From Desmonostoc muscorum FACHB-395 (lineage in GTDB: Bacteria; Cyanobacteriota; Cyanobacteriia; Cyanobacteriales; Nostocaceae): DNA of 64,000 bases. The stretch covers positions 1-64,000 of the forward strand of contig NZ_JACJSF010000022.1 in assembly GCF_014698035.1 (NCBI RefSeq). The letters run 5' to 3'. Numbering within the stretch: position 1 is the first letter of the stretch; every line of letters begins with the position of its first letter. Positions 1-8,845 of this stretch are shown here, piece after piece. The notes below the pieces were generated by a model. That model worked only from the letters and a program-made list of their open reading frames with translations. It was not told the origin of the DNA and searched no databases. Made by a program: the position numbers and the translations under genes.

Positions 1-497
1 GCATCCCTGTCTTGATGTGACGAGCCAGCAAGGGTTTTGCGATTCGATTGTAAACTATACCCTAACCAATTTAACAAGGTATGCACTGTCCGTGAACTAA
101 CTTTGTGCCCCATTCGTTGCAATTCACTTGCCAATTTCGCTCCACTTTTGCTCGTCCAACGTAAAGGTGACTCTGGATCTCCTAATGTTGTTGGTTCTAC
201 TAAAGATTGCAAGTCTTTTACTAGGGTTAAGTCAATCTCTTCTATTAGTTTTCTTCCCCCACCAGGGCAGCGAATTTGCTCTCGATTGGCTGATTGATTT
301 TGATTGTCTAGTTCCTTTAGCCCTACATAAATTGTCGTGCGCGATAGCCCAGTGGCAAGAGATACTTGGCTCACGCCGCCTCTTCCCAGGATTTGAGCTT
401 CTATTGCTGCCCAAATGCGACGGGTTTTCTCATTCAGATATGGAGAAAAATATTCACACTTTGTTTTGATTGCTTCAACTATTTCTGCTTTTGACAT
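1..497 (-). CDS. ISAzo13-type transposase, N-terminal part (cut by window edge)
   Basis: An open frame starts at an ATG at 497 (MSKAEIVEAI) and runs without a stop to the left edge, about 165 codons. The translation shows a helix-turn-helix-like stretch (VSQVSLATGLSRTTIYVGLK), a basic CPGGGRK segment, and then DPESPLRWTSKS and FGYSLQSNRKTLAGS. These are characteristic of the ISAzo13/Rhodopirellula-type DDE transposases common in Nostoc. The catalytic DDE core would lie beyond the window, so I cannot say whether the gene is intact. The upstream inverted repeat of the element should lie between 498 and about 620, but its partner is outside the window, so I could not identify it. The plus-strand frames here are shadows. 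Confidence 0.82.
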   Translation of the reverse strand, partial: MSKAEIVEAIKTKCEYFSPYLNEKTRRIWAAIEAQILGRGGVSQVSLATGLSRTTIYVGLKELDNQNQSANREQIRCPGGGRKLIEEIDLTLVKDLQSLVEPTTLGDPESPLRWTSKSGAKLASELQRMGHKVSSRTVHTLLNWLGYSLQSNRKTLAGSSHQDRD

Positions 498-636
498 GGG
501 TTGCTATGCCTGCCCGTTCCCATGCTTTGATCATAGGCCTATCTTCAAAAAACGTTCAACTTATTTTTTCTTAAATCCTATACAATCTTAATCGGGTGTT
601 GCACGATCGGATATGAGTAAGCTGATATAGCCACTT

Positions 637-1218
637 TCAACCAAAATAACTGGGTTGGTTTCCGGGTTTCCATTTAATATTGCAACCAACACTCGGCTTT
701 TGGTCGCTTGTAACAGGTTTGCCTACCAGCACTGCTTCAATGGCTGCGCGTAAATCTGCGCCTGTTACAGGTTTACCATTACTGGGACGGCTATCATCTA
801 ATTGTCCCCGATAAACAAGTTTGCGTTGCTCATCAAATACAAAAAAATCAGGTGTGCAAGCTGCTGTGTAAGCTTTTGCCGTCTCCTGACTCTCGTCGTA
901 GCATAAGGTAAAATTAAATCCTTGTTCTGTGGCAAATGCTTGTAACGACTCTGGCGCATCATCTGAATAATTCTTGGCATCGTTAGCACTTATAGCAACG
1001 ATCGCTAAATCACTTGTAAAATAATCTTTTCCTAACTGCACTAATTCTTGTTGGATGTGCTTTACAAATGGGCAATGGCGACAAATAAACATTACCAACA
1101 ACGCTTTTTTATCTGCAAAGGTAGAAAGTGAAGTTGCCTTTCCAGATACCACTTCAGGTAGATTAAAATCTGGTGCTTTTGTGCCTAGCGGCAACATAGT
1201 TGAAGCAGTTAAAGCCAT
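637..1218 (-). CDS. Thioredoxin-like (AhpC/TSA-type) redoxin
   Basis: A 193-residue soluble protein with an AhpC/TSA-Redoxin fold. The N-terminal GTKAPDFNLP is the usual start of this family. A redox-active CxxC (CRHCPF, Cys46 and Cys49) follows a hydrophobic strand (ALLVMFI), and a cis-Pro context (CTPDFFVFD) lies near residue 120. Redoxins of this group reduce peroxides or protein disulfides in the cytosol, but the precise substrate cannot be read from sequence. It starts at an ATG and stands alone on the minus strand. The palindromic terminator of the hli gene lies just upstream of its start, so the two are probably separate transcripts. Confidence 0.85.
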   Translation of the reverse strand: MALTASTMLPLGTKAPDFNLPEVVSGKATSLSTFADKKALLVMFICRHCPFVKHIQQELVQLGKDYFTSDLAIVAISANDAKNYSDDAPESLQAFATEQGFNFTLCYDESQETAKAYTAACTPDFFVFDEQRKLVYRGQLDDSRPSNGKPVTGADLRAAIEAVLVGKPVTSDQKPSVGCNIKWKPGNQPSYFG

Positions 1219-1298
1219 AGTTCACCTAATATTTTTACGCTAATAAGGGCTTTTGCTATCAGTATATTTTCACTCTAGCACTAAGCTTTCCATAAAAG

Positions 1299-1324
1299 AA
1301 GAGACGGTAAATTTACCGTCTCTT
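1299..1324 (-). terminator. Perfect 26-bp palindrome, probable terminator of the hli gene
   Basis: Two 13-base arms (AAGAGACGGTAAA and its exact complement) form a perfect palindrome 38 bases downstream of the minus-strand hli stop. On the minus strand it is followed by CTTTTATGG. It also separates hli from the redoxin gene. Confidence 0.6.
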
Positions 1325-1362
1325 AATTATTTATTGAGAATTACGTTATAAAAAATTAGTTT

Positions 1363-1578
1363 TTACAGATTTGCCAAAACACCAACAATACCGTGTCCTG
1401 TGAATACTTCTAATGCTATTAGAGAAACAAAACCAATCATTGCTAAACGACCGTTGAGCATTTCTGCATAGGGAGTGAAACCAGTGCGATCGCCTTGCTC
1501 GTCTATATAAACCTTTGGCTCGATCGCAAAGTTGTTCAGTTTGCCTTGGTCGTCAATTATAGCAGTGCTTGTACGCAT
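1363..1578 (-). CDS. High-light-inducible / CAB-ELIP-HLIP family protein
   Basis: A 71-residue protein with one membrane helix. The helix carries the chlorophyll-binding signature of Hlips, ELIPs and LHC proteins ([10 protein letters not shown], about residues 42-51, preceded by a conserved Glu), then a hydrophobic run and a GHG turn. Family members bind chlorophyll and carotenoid in the thylakoid membrane and quench excess energy or assist chlorophyll and PSII biogenesis, usually induced by high light. The length is typical of a single-helix Hlip with an N-terminal extension. The last 22 residues resemble the C-terminal tail of the ferrochelatase encoded at 18665-19831 (GHG followed by a hydrophobic end). 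Confidence 0.9.
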   Translation of the reverse strand: MRTSTAIIDDQGKLNNFAIEPKVYIDEQGDRTGFTPYAEMLNGRLAMIGFVSLIALEVFTGHGIVGVLANL

Positions 1579-1772
1579 GGATTTTTCCCTGTTTTCTCTT
1601 TATGTAAACAACTGTAACAAAGTTATTAATATTTGTAAAGTATCTTAATCTCCTCAAGTAGAAGTCCAAGGCAGAGATATGATAGTGGATCGAGTTCAAA
1701 GCCATGTCTAACGAACAGGCTCCGCTTCTTCTGCATAAGCACTTTCAGTCACAAATCCATTCCTAAAAACTA

Positions 1773-2495
1773 ATGCATCGATTTCGAGTAGAGGTTATTG
1801 CCAAAACGCCAAACCCACAGCAGGTGATTTATGCCGCGATGCACCAGGACTATACCGATGGGTTCGTGTTTGATGAGCGCGACTCCTGGCCGTCAGAGTC
1901 ACAAAGCGGCGAAGTTATTGTTAAGCGACTTTTAGCAGGTGAGAGGGGACACTATGGGCCTCTAGAGCATCCTCAGATTGTTTTCAACTGTGGTTACTTT
2001 CCCCACAGTGTTATGCAGCAGGCTCGTACTCATCGTGTGGGAGTATCATTTGATGTTCAGTCTTTTAGGTACACAGGCAACCAATTTATTGATGTACTAG
2101 AAGGTAAGAAAGACATAGAAGATGTTTTTTACCTACGCCCTGTTGGTTATTACACTGATAGACAAGGCAAAAAATACCATTATTCACCAGAGCAACGAGC
2201 AGCAGATTTGGAGTGGTGTCTGGAAGCAGCTAAACGATATCAAGCTGATTTTGAGGGTGGAATGTCTGAAGAACACGCAAGAGGTAAAGTGCCTTTTGAC
2301 TATCGCCAGCATTTTGTGGTGAGTTTCAATTTAAGGTCTTTCTTGCATTTTTGTGATCTGAGAAATAAGAAAGATGCTCAACTTGAAATTCAGAAATTGT
2401 GTGAAATGATGTGGCCTCATTTTGAAGATTGGGCACCTGCGATCGCACAATGGTATGAAAAACAGCGTCTTGGTAAGGCCAGACTTGCACCATAA
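1773..2495 (+). CDS. thyX: Flavin-dependent thymidylate synthase ThyX
   Basis: 240 residues. The ThyX signature is present: R85-T-H-R88, Ser92 and Ser97, then FRYTG, matching the RHRx7S-type motif that binds FAD and dUMP. The C-terminal part contains NLRSFLHFCDLRN, the usual second conserved block. The enzyme makes dTMP from dUMP using methylene-tetrahydrofolate as carbon donor and NADPH/FAD as reductant, replacing ThyA. It starts at an ATG about 195 bases from the divergent hli gene. The dcd gene for dCTP deaminase, which feeds the same dUMP pool, lies close by at 3610-4209. Confidence 0.95.
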   Translation: MHRFRVEVIAKTPNPQQVIYAAMHQDYTDGFVFDERDSWPSESQSGEVIVKRLLAGERGHYGPLEHPQIVFNCGYFPHSVMQQARTHRVGVSFDVQSFRYTGNQFIDVLEGKKDIEDVFYLRPVGYYTDRQGKKYHYSPEQRAADLEWCLEAAKRYQADFEGGMSEEHARGKVPFDYRQHFVVSFNLRSFLHFCDLRNKKDAQLEIQKLCEMMWPHFEDWAPAIAQWYEKQRLGKARLAP

Positions 2496-2619
2496 TCATA
2501 TTTTGGGGCTGGATTGAGAATGTCCCAGTTGGATTTTTTGAGCTACCACGTTCTGGCTCAAGGGGATTGTCCAAACAGCCACCAGAAAATCATAAATAAA
2601 AAATTAGTAAAATGTTTTC

Positions 2620-3468
2620 ATGCGTCGAGACTCAATATTTTACAAACTGTTTCAACAGTCTCCAACTTTGCTATTTGAACTGTTGACAAATCCTCCAACT
2701 AATGCAAGTAGTTATCGTTTTGATTCAGTCGCCGTCAAAGAACCAAAATTTGAAATTGACGGAGTATTTCTACCACCTGAAAGCGATGGTGCTGGAGTTG
2801 TATATTTTTGTGAGGTTCAGTTCCAGAAAGATGAACAACTTTATGAAAGAGTATGGGCTGAATCTTCGTTATATTTCTACCGCAACCGTGTCAGATTTAG
2901 CGACTGGCAAGTAGTGATAATTTACCCGTCGCGCAGTATTGAACAAAGCGATATTCATCCTCATCGTTCATTGCTGAACGGTGAACAAATACATCGGGTG
3001 TATTTAGATGAGTTAGGTGATATTCGTCAATTACCTATATGGGTAGCATTGATGGTTTTAACTACAGTGGATGAAGAACAAGCACCAGAAGAAGCAAGGT
3101 ATTTGTTAACAAGAACCACTCAAGAAGTGCTATCACCATCAAGTCGCGCCATAATTGAATTAATAACGACGATTATGGTGTACAGATTTGAACAATTAAC
3201 TCAAGCGGAGGTAGAGTCTATGCTAGGAATCACGCTTAAGGAAACGCGAGTTTACCGAGAAATTAAGGAAGAAGGACGTGAGGAAGGACGGGAAGAAGCA
3301 ACAGCTAATCTCATTCTCCGGCAATTAACTAAGCGATTTGGGGAGCTTTCTGAGGAAATACGCTCCTCAATTTCTGGTTTACCTTTGCCTGTTCTGGAAG
3401 ATTTGAGTGAAGCACTGTTAGATTTTGCTAGTTTAGCTGATTTACAGGTTTGGCTAGAAGCGCAATGA
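2620..3468 (+). CDS. Rpn-family PD-(D/E)XK nuclease-like protein (DUF2887/DUF4351)
   Basis: 282 residues with the architecture of the Rpn/YhgA-like 'transposase' proteins abundant in filamentous cyanobacteria. The N-terminal MRRDSIFYKLFQ is typical. A PD-(D/E)XK core is visible as FEIDGVF (Asp near residue 47) followed by VVYFCEVQFQKDE (Glu-x-Gln near residue 67). The C-terminal part has a charged repeat (EEGREEGREEA) and a DUF4351-like helical domain (LTKRFGEL...LPVLEDLSEALLDF). Related Rpn proteins cleave DNA and promote recA-independent recombination. No inverted repeats flank it, so there is no sign that it moves by itself. Confidence 0.8.
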   Translation: MRRDSIFYKLFQQSPTLLFELLTNPPTNASSYRFDSVAVKEPKFEIDGVFLPPESDGAGVVYFCEVQFQKDEQLYERVWAESSLYFYRNRVRFSDWQVVIIYPSRSIEQSDIHPHRSLLNGEQIHRVYLDELGDIRQLPIWVALMVLTTVDEEQAPEEARYLLTRTTQEVLSPSSRAIIELITTIMVYRFEQLTQAEVESMLGITLKETRVYREIKEEGREEGREEATANLILRQLTKRFGELSEEIRSSISGLPLPVLEDLSEALLDFASLADLQVWLEAQ

Positions 3469-3609
3469 AAAAATGGCCCTAAGCCAAGCCCAACAGTAAA
3501 CGCAACTGCCTACTAGATGCATCTGCAATCAAATTATTACCAGCACTGTAATAGGTGAATAGATTTAAGTTCTATATTTTGTGTAAACTTTTTTTAGATA
3601 TCATTCAGT

Positions 3610-4209
3610 CTAAATACGAGCCAAAGTCACAATTTCTTGCTGATCCTGATATTTACCCTGGCGTGCTTCGTAACTAATAGCGCAGGGTTCACCTTCTAAA
3701 AATAGTAATTGCACCACGCCTTCATTAGCGTAAATGCGACAGTCAGCACTAGAAGAATTAGAAAATTCTAAAGTTAAATGACCTCGCCATGCCGCTTCAG
3801 CAGGCGTTAAATTTGCAATTATGCCACATCTTGCATACGTAGATTTCCCTATGCAAATTACTGTAATATTTTCAGGAACCTCTAGCTTTTCTAGAGCAAC
3901 CCCAAGTCCATAGGAATGAGCAGGTAAAATAAAGTAACTGCCACTAGTATCAGTATGCAATGCTGTTGGCTCTAAATTATCGGGATTAAAGTTTTTGGGA
4001 TCAACTACAGTTCCGGGAATGTGTCGAAAAATGCGGAACTCAGCCGGGGAAAGGCGTATATCGTAACCATAAGAAGACAAACCGTAGCTAATTACAGGTT
4101 GAACCGCTACAGACTTATCTTTTTGCACTTTTCGGATTAGGCTTGGCTCAAAGGGCGAAATCAAGCCCTGTTGAGCCATTTCAGTAATCCAGATATCGTT
4201 CTTAATCAC
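3610..4209 (-). CDS. dcd: dCTP deaminase
   Basis: 199 residues, beginning at a GTG. Conserved dCTP deaminase/dUTPase-fold blocks are present: SYGYDIRL, PAHSYGLGVALE, ICIGKSTYARCGI, and PAEAAWRGHLTLEFSN, which carries the catalytic Glu. The product deaminates dCTP to dUTP, feeding dUMP to thymidylate synthesis, and so complements the ThyX gene 1.1 kb away. It is a single gene, about 67 bases from the next minus-strand gene, which could be co-transcribed. Confidence 0.92.
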   Translation of the reverse strand: MIKNDIWITEMAQQGLISPFEPSLIRKVQKDKSVAVQPVISYGLSSYGYDIRLSPAEFRIFRHIPGTVVDPKNFNPDNLEPTALHTDTSGSYFILPAHSYGLGVALEKLEVPENITVICIGKSTYARCGIIANLTPAEAAWRGHLTLEFSNSSSADCRIYANEGVVQLLFLEGEPCAISYEARQGKYQDQQEIVTLARI

Positions 4210-4275
4210 AAGTTCGTTGCTAACGTTAATTTAAACAGACTTGATATAGTAGCACGAACCGAGTACTTACTTTGT

Positions 4276-4812
4276 TTAGGGTCGATAACTCCGACGGATT
4301 TCTGTAATTTGATCTGCTACATCCAAGAGAGATTTTGGCATCTCTGGCCCTGTGAGAATGATATCGACGTGGGGAGGACGTTTTGCCAGAAACGCTAAAA
4401 CCTCCGTTTCAGGAATTAAACCAAAGTTAATCGCCAAACTTAACTCATCTAAGACCACGAGAGAATACTTGCTCTCACACACTACTTGTTGTGTATATTG
4501 CCACAGTTTTTGTAAGGCTTGATTTTCCGTATCGTCTAAATGTGGTGTATCGATACAACGAGGCAAATCACAGCGAATCCAATCTAAATTTTGTCCTAAT
4601 TGTATGGGTCGATCGTGTCCTTGACGAATACCTCCTTTGAGGAACTGCACGATTAATACTGACGTTCCTTGTCCAGCTATTCTCAGTGATTGAGCTATAA
4701 CGCTCGTAAAAAAATTACGATGTGAGCTAGTGAAAACTTGCACTAGTCCTTCAACTGGATATGGCAAGGTAAGGGTTGAATTGATGTTTTGAGTTTCTAG
4801 CTGGGCAACCAT
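4276..4812 (-). CDS. CobO/BtuR-like P-loop-family protein with degenerate Walker A
   Basis: About 178 residues from the ATG at 4812; an upstream TTG at 4836 would add eight. The middle and C-terminal parts match corrinoid adenosyltransferases of the BtuR/CobO type: VLIVQFLKGG, then SLVVLDELSLAINFG (Walker B and substrate loop), ILTGPEMPKSLLDVADQITEIR. The segment that should hold the P-loop (usually GxGKGKTT) reads VFTSSHRNFFTSV, so no Walker A lysine or glycine-rich turn is left. ATP binding, and so cobalamin adenosylation, is doubtful. It may be a paralogue with another role. It lies just upstream of dcd on the same strand. Confidence 0.75.
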   Translation of the reverse strand: MVAQLETQNINSTLTLPYPVEGLVQVFTSSHRNFFTSVIAQSLRIAGQGTSVLIVQFLKGGIRQGHDRPIQLGQNLDWIRCDLPRCIDTPHLDDTENQALQKLWQYTQQVVCESKYSLVVLDELSLAINFGLIPETEVLAFLAKRPPHVDIILTGPEMPKSLLDVADQITEIRRSYRP

Positions 4813-5155
4813 AGGGTTAAGTTCAAAAAGATACAATAATTAAGTTTCTTTTCTGTCAGTAATTAGTACAAATCTGCCTGTATAATCAATCTGTTTTTCA
4901 CAGGTATGGTGGATTTGACAAATTGCATTCTTAGTCAAACACTACGTTTGCGTATAAGTCAAGAGTTGTTTGGATTTAAATTTACGTCTTTTCCATGAAA
5001 ATAGTTGTAAAAGTTAAAACATAAGAGTTACAGTTCCAATTATTTAAAAAGGCTGGGTATAACGTCGGAAAATCCCTAGATGTTAGATTTGTCGGTTGTT
5101 TGGGCAAAACAGACTTAGCAAGTAGTGAATTTGACAGCATGAGGAGTGAATTGTT
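4813..5155. other. Intergenic region between divergent genes
   Basis: About 340 AT-rich bases between the CobO-like gene (minus) and the adenylate-kinase-like gene (plus). It should hold both promoters. I see no RNA gene, repeat or convincing operator. A 30-codon frame at 4905 has no supporting feature. Confidence 0.5.
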
Positions 5156-5779
5156 GTGAGATTGGTGATTCTGGGAGGTTCAGGATCGGGGAAAAGCACT
5201 CAAGCACAAAGGCTTGGCAGATACTTTGATATTCCTCTGATTTCTACAGGTGAGATTTTACGGGAAGCAATATCTGGCAATCAGCCCCTGCCGGAATTTC
5301 GATGGTCGGAAGCCGATCCCCGGACTTCTCTTTCGGTTTACGCTAGTCTAAATGAACTAGGTTATCATGCACTGCCCTACATACAAAAAGGGGAGTTAGT
5401 TCCAGACGAAATGATCGTTGATTTGATCAGAGTTCGCCTCAGACAACCAGATATTAACTGCCATTGGGTCTTAGAGGGTTATCCTCGTACTGCCTTCCAA
5501 GCTGAGGAATTAGATTTTTTATTGGATGATTTAGGGCAAAAGCTAGATTGGGCAATTTATCTCCAAGTTCCAGAAGCAGTGATGGTTAGTCGATCCTTGG
5601 GGCGATCGCTACCAGATGACCAACCCGAAATCGTGCAGCGCCGTGTAGAATTATTCTACGATCGCACCATTCCAATCCTAGAATATTACGACCGTCGTCG
5701 CTGCCTATTGACTATCAACGGCGACCAATCACCAGAAATGGTGCAGCAAAATATTTTAACTCTACTTTCAGTTCCTTGA
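5156..5779 (+). CDS. Adenylate kinase-like nucleoside monophosphate kinase
   Basis: 207 residues from a GTG preceded by a GAGGAGTG stretch. The Walker A loop is GGSGSGKST (residues 7-15) and the NMP-binding region is STGEILREA. A LID-side motif (VLEGYPRTAFQAEEL) and terminal arginines (QRRVELFYDRT) are as in Adk. Between the NMP helix and the KGELVPDEMI block is an unusual stretch (about residues 44-75, starting QPLPEFRW) not found in canonical Adk. This suggests a paralogue rather than the housekeeping enzyme that normally sits with secY. The nucleotide specificity cannot be read from sequence. It stands alone upstream of rph. Confidence 0.8.
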   Translation: MRLVILGGSGSGKSTQAQRLGRYFDIPLISTGEILREAISGNQPLPEFRWSEADPRTSLSVYASLNELGYHALPYIQKGELVPDEMIVDLIRVRLRQPDINCHWVLEGYPRTAFQAEELDFLLDDLGQKLDWAIYLQVPEAVMVSRSLGRSLPDDQPEIVQRRVELFYDRTIPILEYYDRRRCLLTINGDQSPEMVQQNILTLLSVP

Positions 5780-5914
5780 TGAGTGCTGAGGACTTAGTGC
5801 GGAGTGGGAGAGTTAGAGTTAGGAAAAATTCTTGGCAATGCCCAATGTCCAAAAAGATGATTTACAACACTAAGGTAATCTTAAGGCAGTATTGTAAAAT
5901 TTGAGGCAATTCTA

Positions 5915-6658
5915 ATGGCTTGGCAGCGTCCAGACGGCCGTCTTCCTTACGAACTACGTCCGATCAGCTTTTACCCCAGTTTCACACACTTTGCCCCCGG
6001 TTCTGTTCTCGCAAGATGCGGTGATACTCAGGTACTTTGTACTGTTAGCGTTAATAAGGGAGTCCCGAAGTTTCTCGAAGGAACTGGTAAAGGCTGGTTA
6101 ACTGCTGAGTACCGAATGTTACCATCCGCCACTCAAAAACGCCAAGAAAGGGAATTATTGAAATTATCTGGACGGACGCAAGAAATTCAACGTTTAATTG
6201 GGCGCAGCTTACGTGCAGCAGTGGATTTTGAGGTATTGGGAGAACGCACGCTAACTGTAGATGCTGATGTCTTGCAAGCAGATGCTGGAACTAGAACAAC
6301 AGCTATTACAGGCTCCTTTGTGGCGCTGGCTCATGCGATTTCTAAATTGTTGCAGGAGGGCGTGTTAGAGCGATCGCCTCTGTGTGGACAGGTTGCAGCA
6401 ATTTCCGTAGGATTACTGGAGGGAGAACCATTTTTGGATCTTAATTACATCGAAGATGTGGCGGCAACAGTAGATTTTAACGTGGTGATGAATCAACACC
6501 TGGGAATCATTGAAGTCCAAGGAACAGCCGAAGAAGGGAGCTTTAGCCGCACTCAGTTGGATCAACTTCTCGATGTCGCCCAAAAAGGAATTCAGGAATT
6601 GTTAATCCTTCAACGCGAAGCGATCGCTGATTGGGAATCATTGGTTGTGATTAATTAG
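5915..6658 (+). CDS. rph: Ribonuclease PH
   Basis: 247 residues covering the whole RNase PH fold. Visible motifs are [13 protein letters not shown] at the N-terminus, [46 protein letters not shown], and the phosphate-binding block [21 protein letters not shown]. The enzyme is a phosphorolytic 3'-5' exonuclease that trims the 3' ends of tRNA precursors. The length is normal and the start is ATG. The next gene (pgl) begins 272 bases later, with no visible terminator. Confidence 0.95.
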   Translation: MAWQRPDGRLPYELRPISFYPSFTHFAPGSVLARCGDTQVLCTVSVNKGVPKFLEGTGKGWLTAEYRMLPSATQKRQERELLKLSGRTQEIQRLIGRSLRAAVDFEVLGERTLTVDADVLQADAGTRTTAITGSFVALAHAISKLLQEGVLERSPLCGQVAAISVGLLEGEPFLDLNYIEDVAATVDFNVVMNQHLGIIEVQGTAEEGSFSRTQLDQLLDVAQKGIQELLILQREAIADWESLVVIN

Positions 6659-6930
6659 TTTTATTAATTTTTAATAAGAATTAATAAATTTATCCTCTGT
6701 GGTGTTAATCAACAAAGTATCAAGTAACTGGGTGTAAATAAAAATAATTATGAGAAGAGTTAGTAGTTAGTACAACTGACTACTGACAACTTATCATCAA
6801 TGGTGATAATAAGCATCTACATTTTCCAGCCTACTTAATCCATGATGTTAAATGTTTCAAAAGTTAAAAAGGAGGATTGTAATAAGTTCGGTATGGTATT
6901 GCTGGAAGCCAGCAATATGATGATGAAGCC

Positions 6931-7653
6931 ATGAGCAAAACCGTTGAAGTTTTACCGGATCAGCCGACGCTGGTTGCACGAGCGCTAGAATTAATTCTGT
7001 CTAAGTTAGAAACTGCTATTGAGCAGCGAGGGCGTTTTACCATCGCCTTATCTGGCGGCAGTACACCTAAACCGTTATACGAAGCGATCGCTACTCAAAA
7101 ACTGCCTTGGGATAAAATTCATGTATTCTGGGGGGATGAGCGTTACGTACCACCAGATCACCCCGATAGCAATGAACTGATGACTCGTCGTGCATGGCTA
7201 GATCGTGTTGATATCCCAGCAGCTAACATTCACCCCGTACCAACTTTAGAAGCCAATCCAGAACTCGCGGCTGCAAAGTATGAACAACATCTCAAAGAAT
7301 TTTTCAATTCTTCTGGGGTAGAGTTTCCCGCATTGGATGTAGTATTACTAGGAATGGGTGATGATGCACATACTGCATCTTTGTTTCCCCACACAGAGGC
7401 ACTCAAAGTACGCGATCGCCTAGTGACTGTGGGTAACAAAGACGGAAACCCCAGAATAAGTTTCACATACCCCTTCATCAACTCTGCTCTCAATGTGATT
7501 TTTCTGGTTGCTGGTGCTAATAAACGCCCAGCTTTGGCGCAAGTCTTTGCACCTGTCGCCGATGACTTAGCTTACCCATCCCGCTTAATTCGGCCCCAAG
7601 GTGAACTTTGGTGGCTCCTGGATGCGGCAGCAGGTTCGGAACTTCAACATTAA
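6931..7653 (+). CDS. pgl: 6-phosphogluconolactonase
   Basis: 240 residues of the Pgl/DevB type: FTIALSGGSTPKPLYEAIA (phosphosugar-binding loop), VFWGDERYVPPDHPDSN, LLGMGDDAHTASLFPHT (catalytic His region), RISFTYPFINSA. It hydrolyses 6-phosphogluconolactone in the oxidative pentose phosphate pathway, important for dark and heterocyst metabolism. It starts at an ATG, with a possible AGGAGG-like ribosome site farther upstream (about 6870). The gene is followed by a low-complexity hairpin repeat (7656-7790). Confidence 0.95.
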   Translation: MSKTVEVLPDQPTLVARALELILSKLETAIEQRGRFTIALSGGSTPKPLYEAIATQKLPWDKIHVFWGDERYVPPDHPDSNELMTRRAWLDRVDIPAANIHPVPTLEANPELAAAKYEQHLKEFFNSSGVEFPALDVVLLGMGDDAHTASLFPHTEALKVRDRLVTVGNKDGNPRISFTYPFINSALNVIFLVAGANKRPALAQVFAPVADDLAYPSRLIRPQGELWWLLDAAAGSELQH

Positions 7654-7655
7654 AT

Positions 7656-7790
7656 TTGGGAATTGGGAATTGGGAAGAGGACTTGGGGACAAGGAGAATT
7701 GGGGACAAGGGGAAAGACTTGTTTCAAGTTCTCACTTTTTGTCCCCTTATCCCCTTGTCCCCTGCTCCCCTGCCCCCTGCTCCCTTTTCC
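7656..7790. repeat. Low-complexity inverted repeat of the GGGAATTGGG / CCCCTTGTCCCC type
   Basis: Tandem GGGAATTGGGAATTGGG and GGGGACAAGG units are followed after about 35 bases by the complementary run (TTTGTCCCCTTATCCCCTTGTCCCC and CCCTGCTCCC units). The transcript could fold into a long imperfect hairpin. The same vocabulary recurs at 18530-18662, and inside a coding sequence at about 48649-48770. Confidence 0.7.
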
Positions 7791-7892
7791 GTATCAAATC
7801 GGCAGTAATTGCTAGAATCTAAAGCTAGGGCCGCCCTCTGCTTGCCAGTCCTACCTATATTTATGATGATCTTGAACAAAGGCTAAATATCG

Positions 7893-8768
7893 ATGATCGT
7901 CTGCCCTAATTGCAATCATCCCAACCCTGATGGTGCTGTCCAATGTGAAGCTTGCTATACACCGTTGCCTGCGACTACTAACTGTCCTAGTTGTGGGGCA
8001 AGTGTGCAAGCAGATGCTGCATTCTGTGGCCAGTGTGGCTGTAACCTTCACTCCGCAGGAGTTCCACATGTTCATAGTGCGGTAGCTACAACAGTTACTC
8101 CCGATGTTCCTGTGGAAGTACCGCCGTTAGTTCCACCCGATCCACTGTTAGAACTTTTACAACCAGATGCTTTGGGAATGAGCGGTTCTACTAACTCTCA
8201 TCCACCCAGTTCATCTTTACCAGCAACAGAGGTGGCAGCTCCCCCAGTAGCTCCCCCAGAGGCAGCTGTTATAGAAAACAGCCCCCCAGAAGCAGAGCCA
8301 AGCGTCGCAGTACCCGTAGTTTCTGGACAAAGTATTCCTACTCCACCACCGTTGGAACCAGCGCCACCCTCTGAAGCGGAACTACCTCCACCAGCTGCAC
8401 CAGCACCAACTGTAACCGTTGCCAGAACGCAATTGCAGCAGGTTATGGCGCGGTTAATTCACGTTCAAACCGATCGGCTAATTGAATTGCCGCAAAATCT
8501 CTCTGTGATTCATATCGGCAAGCCTAATGACCGGATTCCTCCAGATATAGACGTTTCAGGATTTCCCAATTCAGAAGTTGTCTCACGGATTCATGCAGAT
8601 ATTCGTGTTGAGGGAGACGCTCACTATGTAGAAGATGTGGGAAGTTCTAATGGCACTTACATTAATAACTTGCCCCTTTTACCAGGGAATCGTCATCGAT
8701 TGCGACCAGGCGATCGCATCAGTTTGGGTAAAGGAGACTTAATGACATTCCTGTTTCAACTTGCTTAA
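7893..8768 (+). CDS. Double zinc-ribbon protein with C-terminal FHA domain
   Basis: 291 residues in three parts. Residues 1-50 hold two zinc ribbons (CPNCNHPNPDGAVQCEAC and CPSCGASVQADAAFCGQCG). Residues about 55-185 are a Pro/Ala/Glu-rich low-complexity linker. Residues about 195-291 form a forkhead-associated domain with the phosphothreonine-binding pattern (IHIGKPNDRI, VVSRIHADI, VGSSNGTYINN). FHA domains bind phosphothreonine, so the protein is probably a target or adaptor in Ser/Thr kinase signalling. No kinase is adjacent. It starts at an ATG and is monocistronic. Confidence 0.88.
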   Translation: MIVCPNCNHPNPDGAVQCEACYTPLPATTNCPSCGASVQADAAFCGQCGCNLHSAGVPHVHSAVATTVTPDVPVEVPPLVPPDPLLELLQPDALGMSGSTNSHPPSSSLPATEVAAPPVAPPEAAVIENSPPEAEPSVAVPVVSGQSIPTPPPLEPAPPSEAELPPPAAPAPTVTVARTQLQQVMARLIHVQTDRLIELPQNLSVIHIGKPNDRIPPDIDVSGFPNSEVVSRIHADIRVEGDAHYVEDVGSSNGTYINNLPLLPGNRHRLRPGDRISLGKGDLMTFLFQLA

Positions 8769-8845
8769 CTGATTTTCCATCAATTGTGACATCAGTCTAA
8801 GCATGTTCTGCCCATCCTCCGGCATCCTTTTTGGAGGAGAAACGA

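Noticed and set aside
7517..7822. Short reading frames over the pgl end and following repeat
   Set aside because: They are in low-complexity repeat DNA and other frames of pgl, with no family resemblance.
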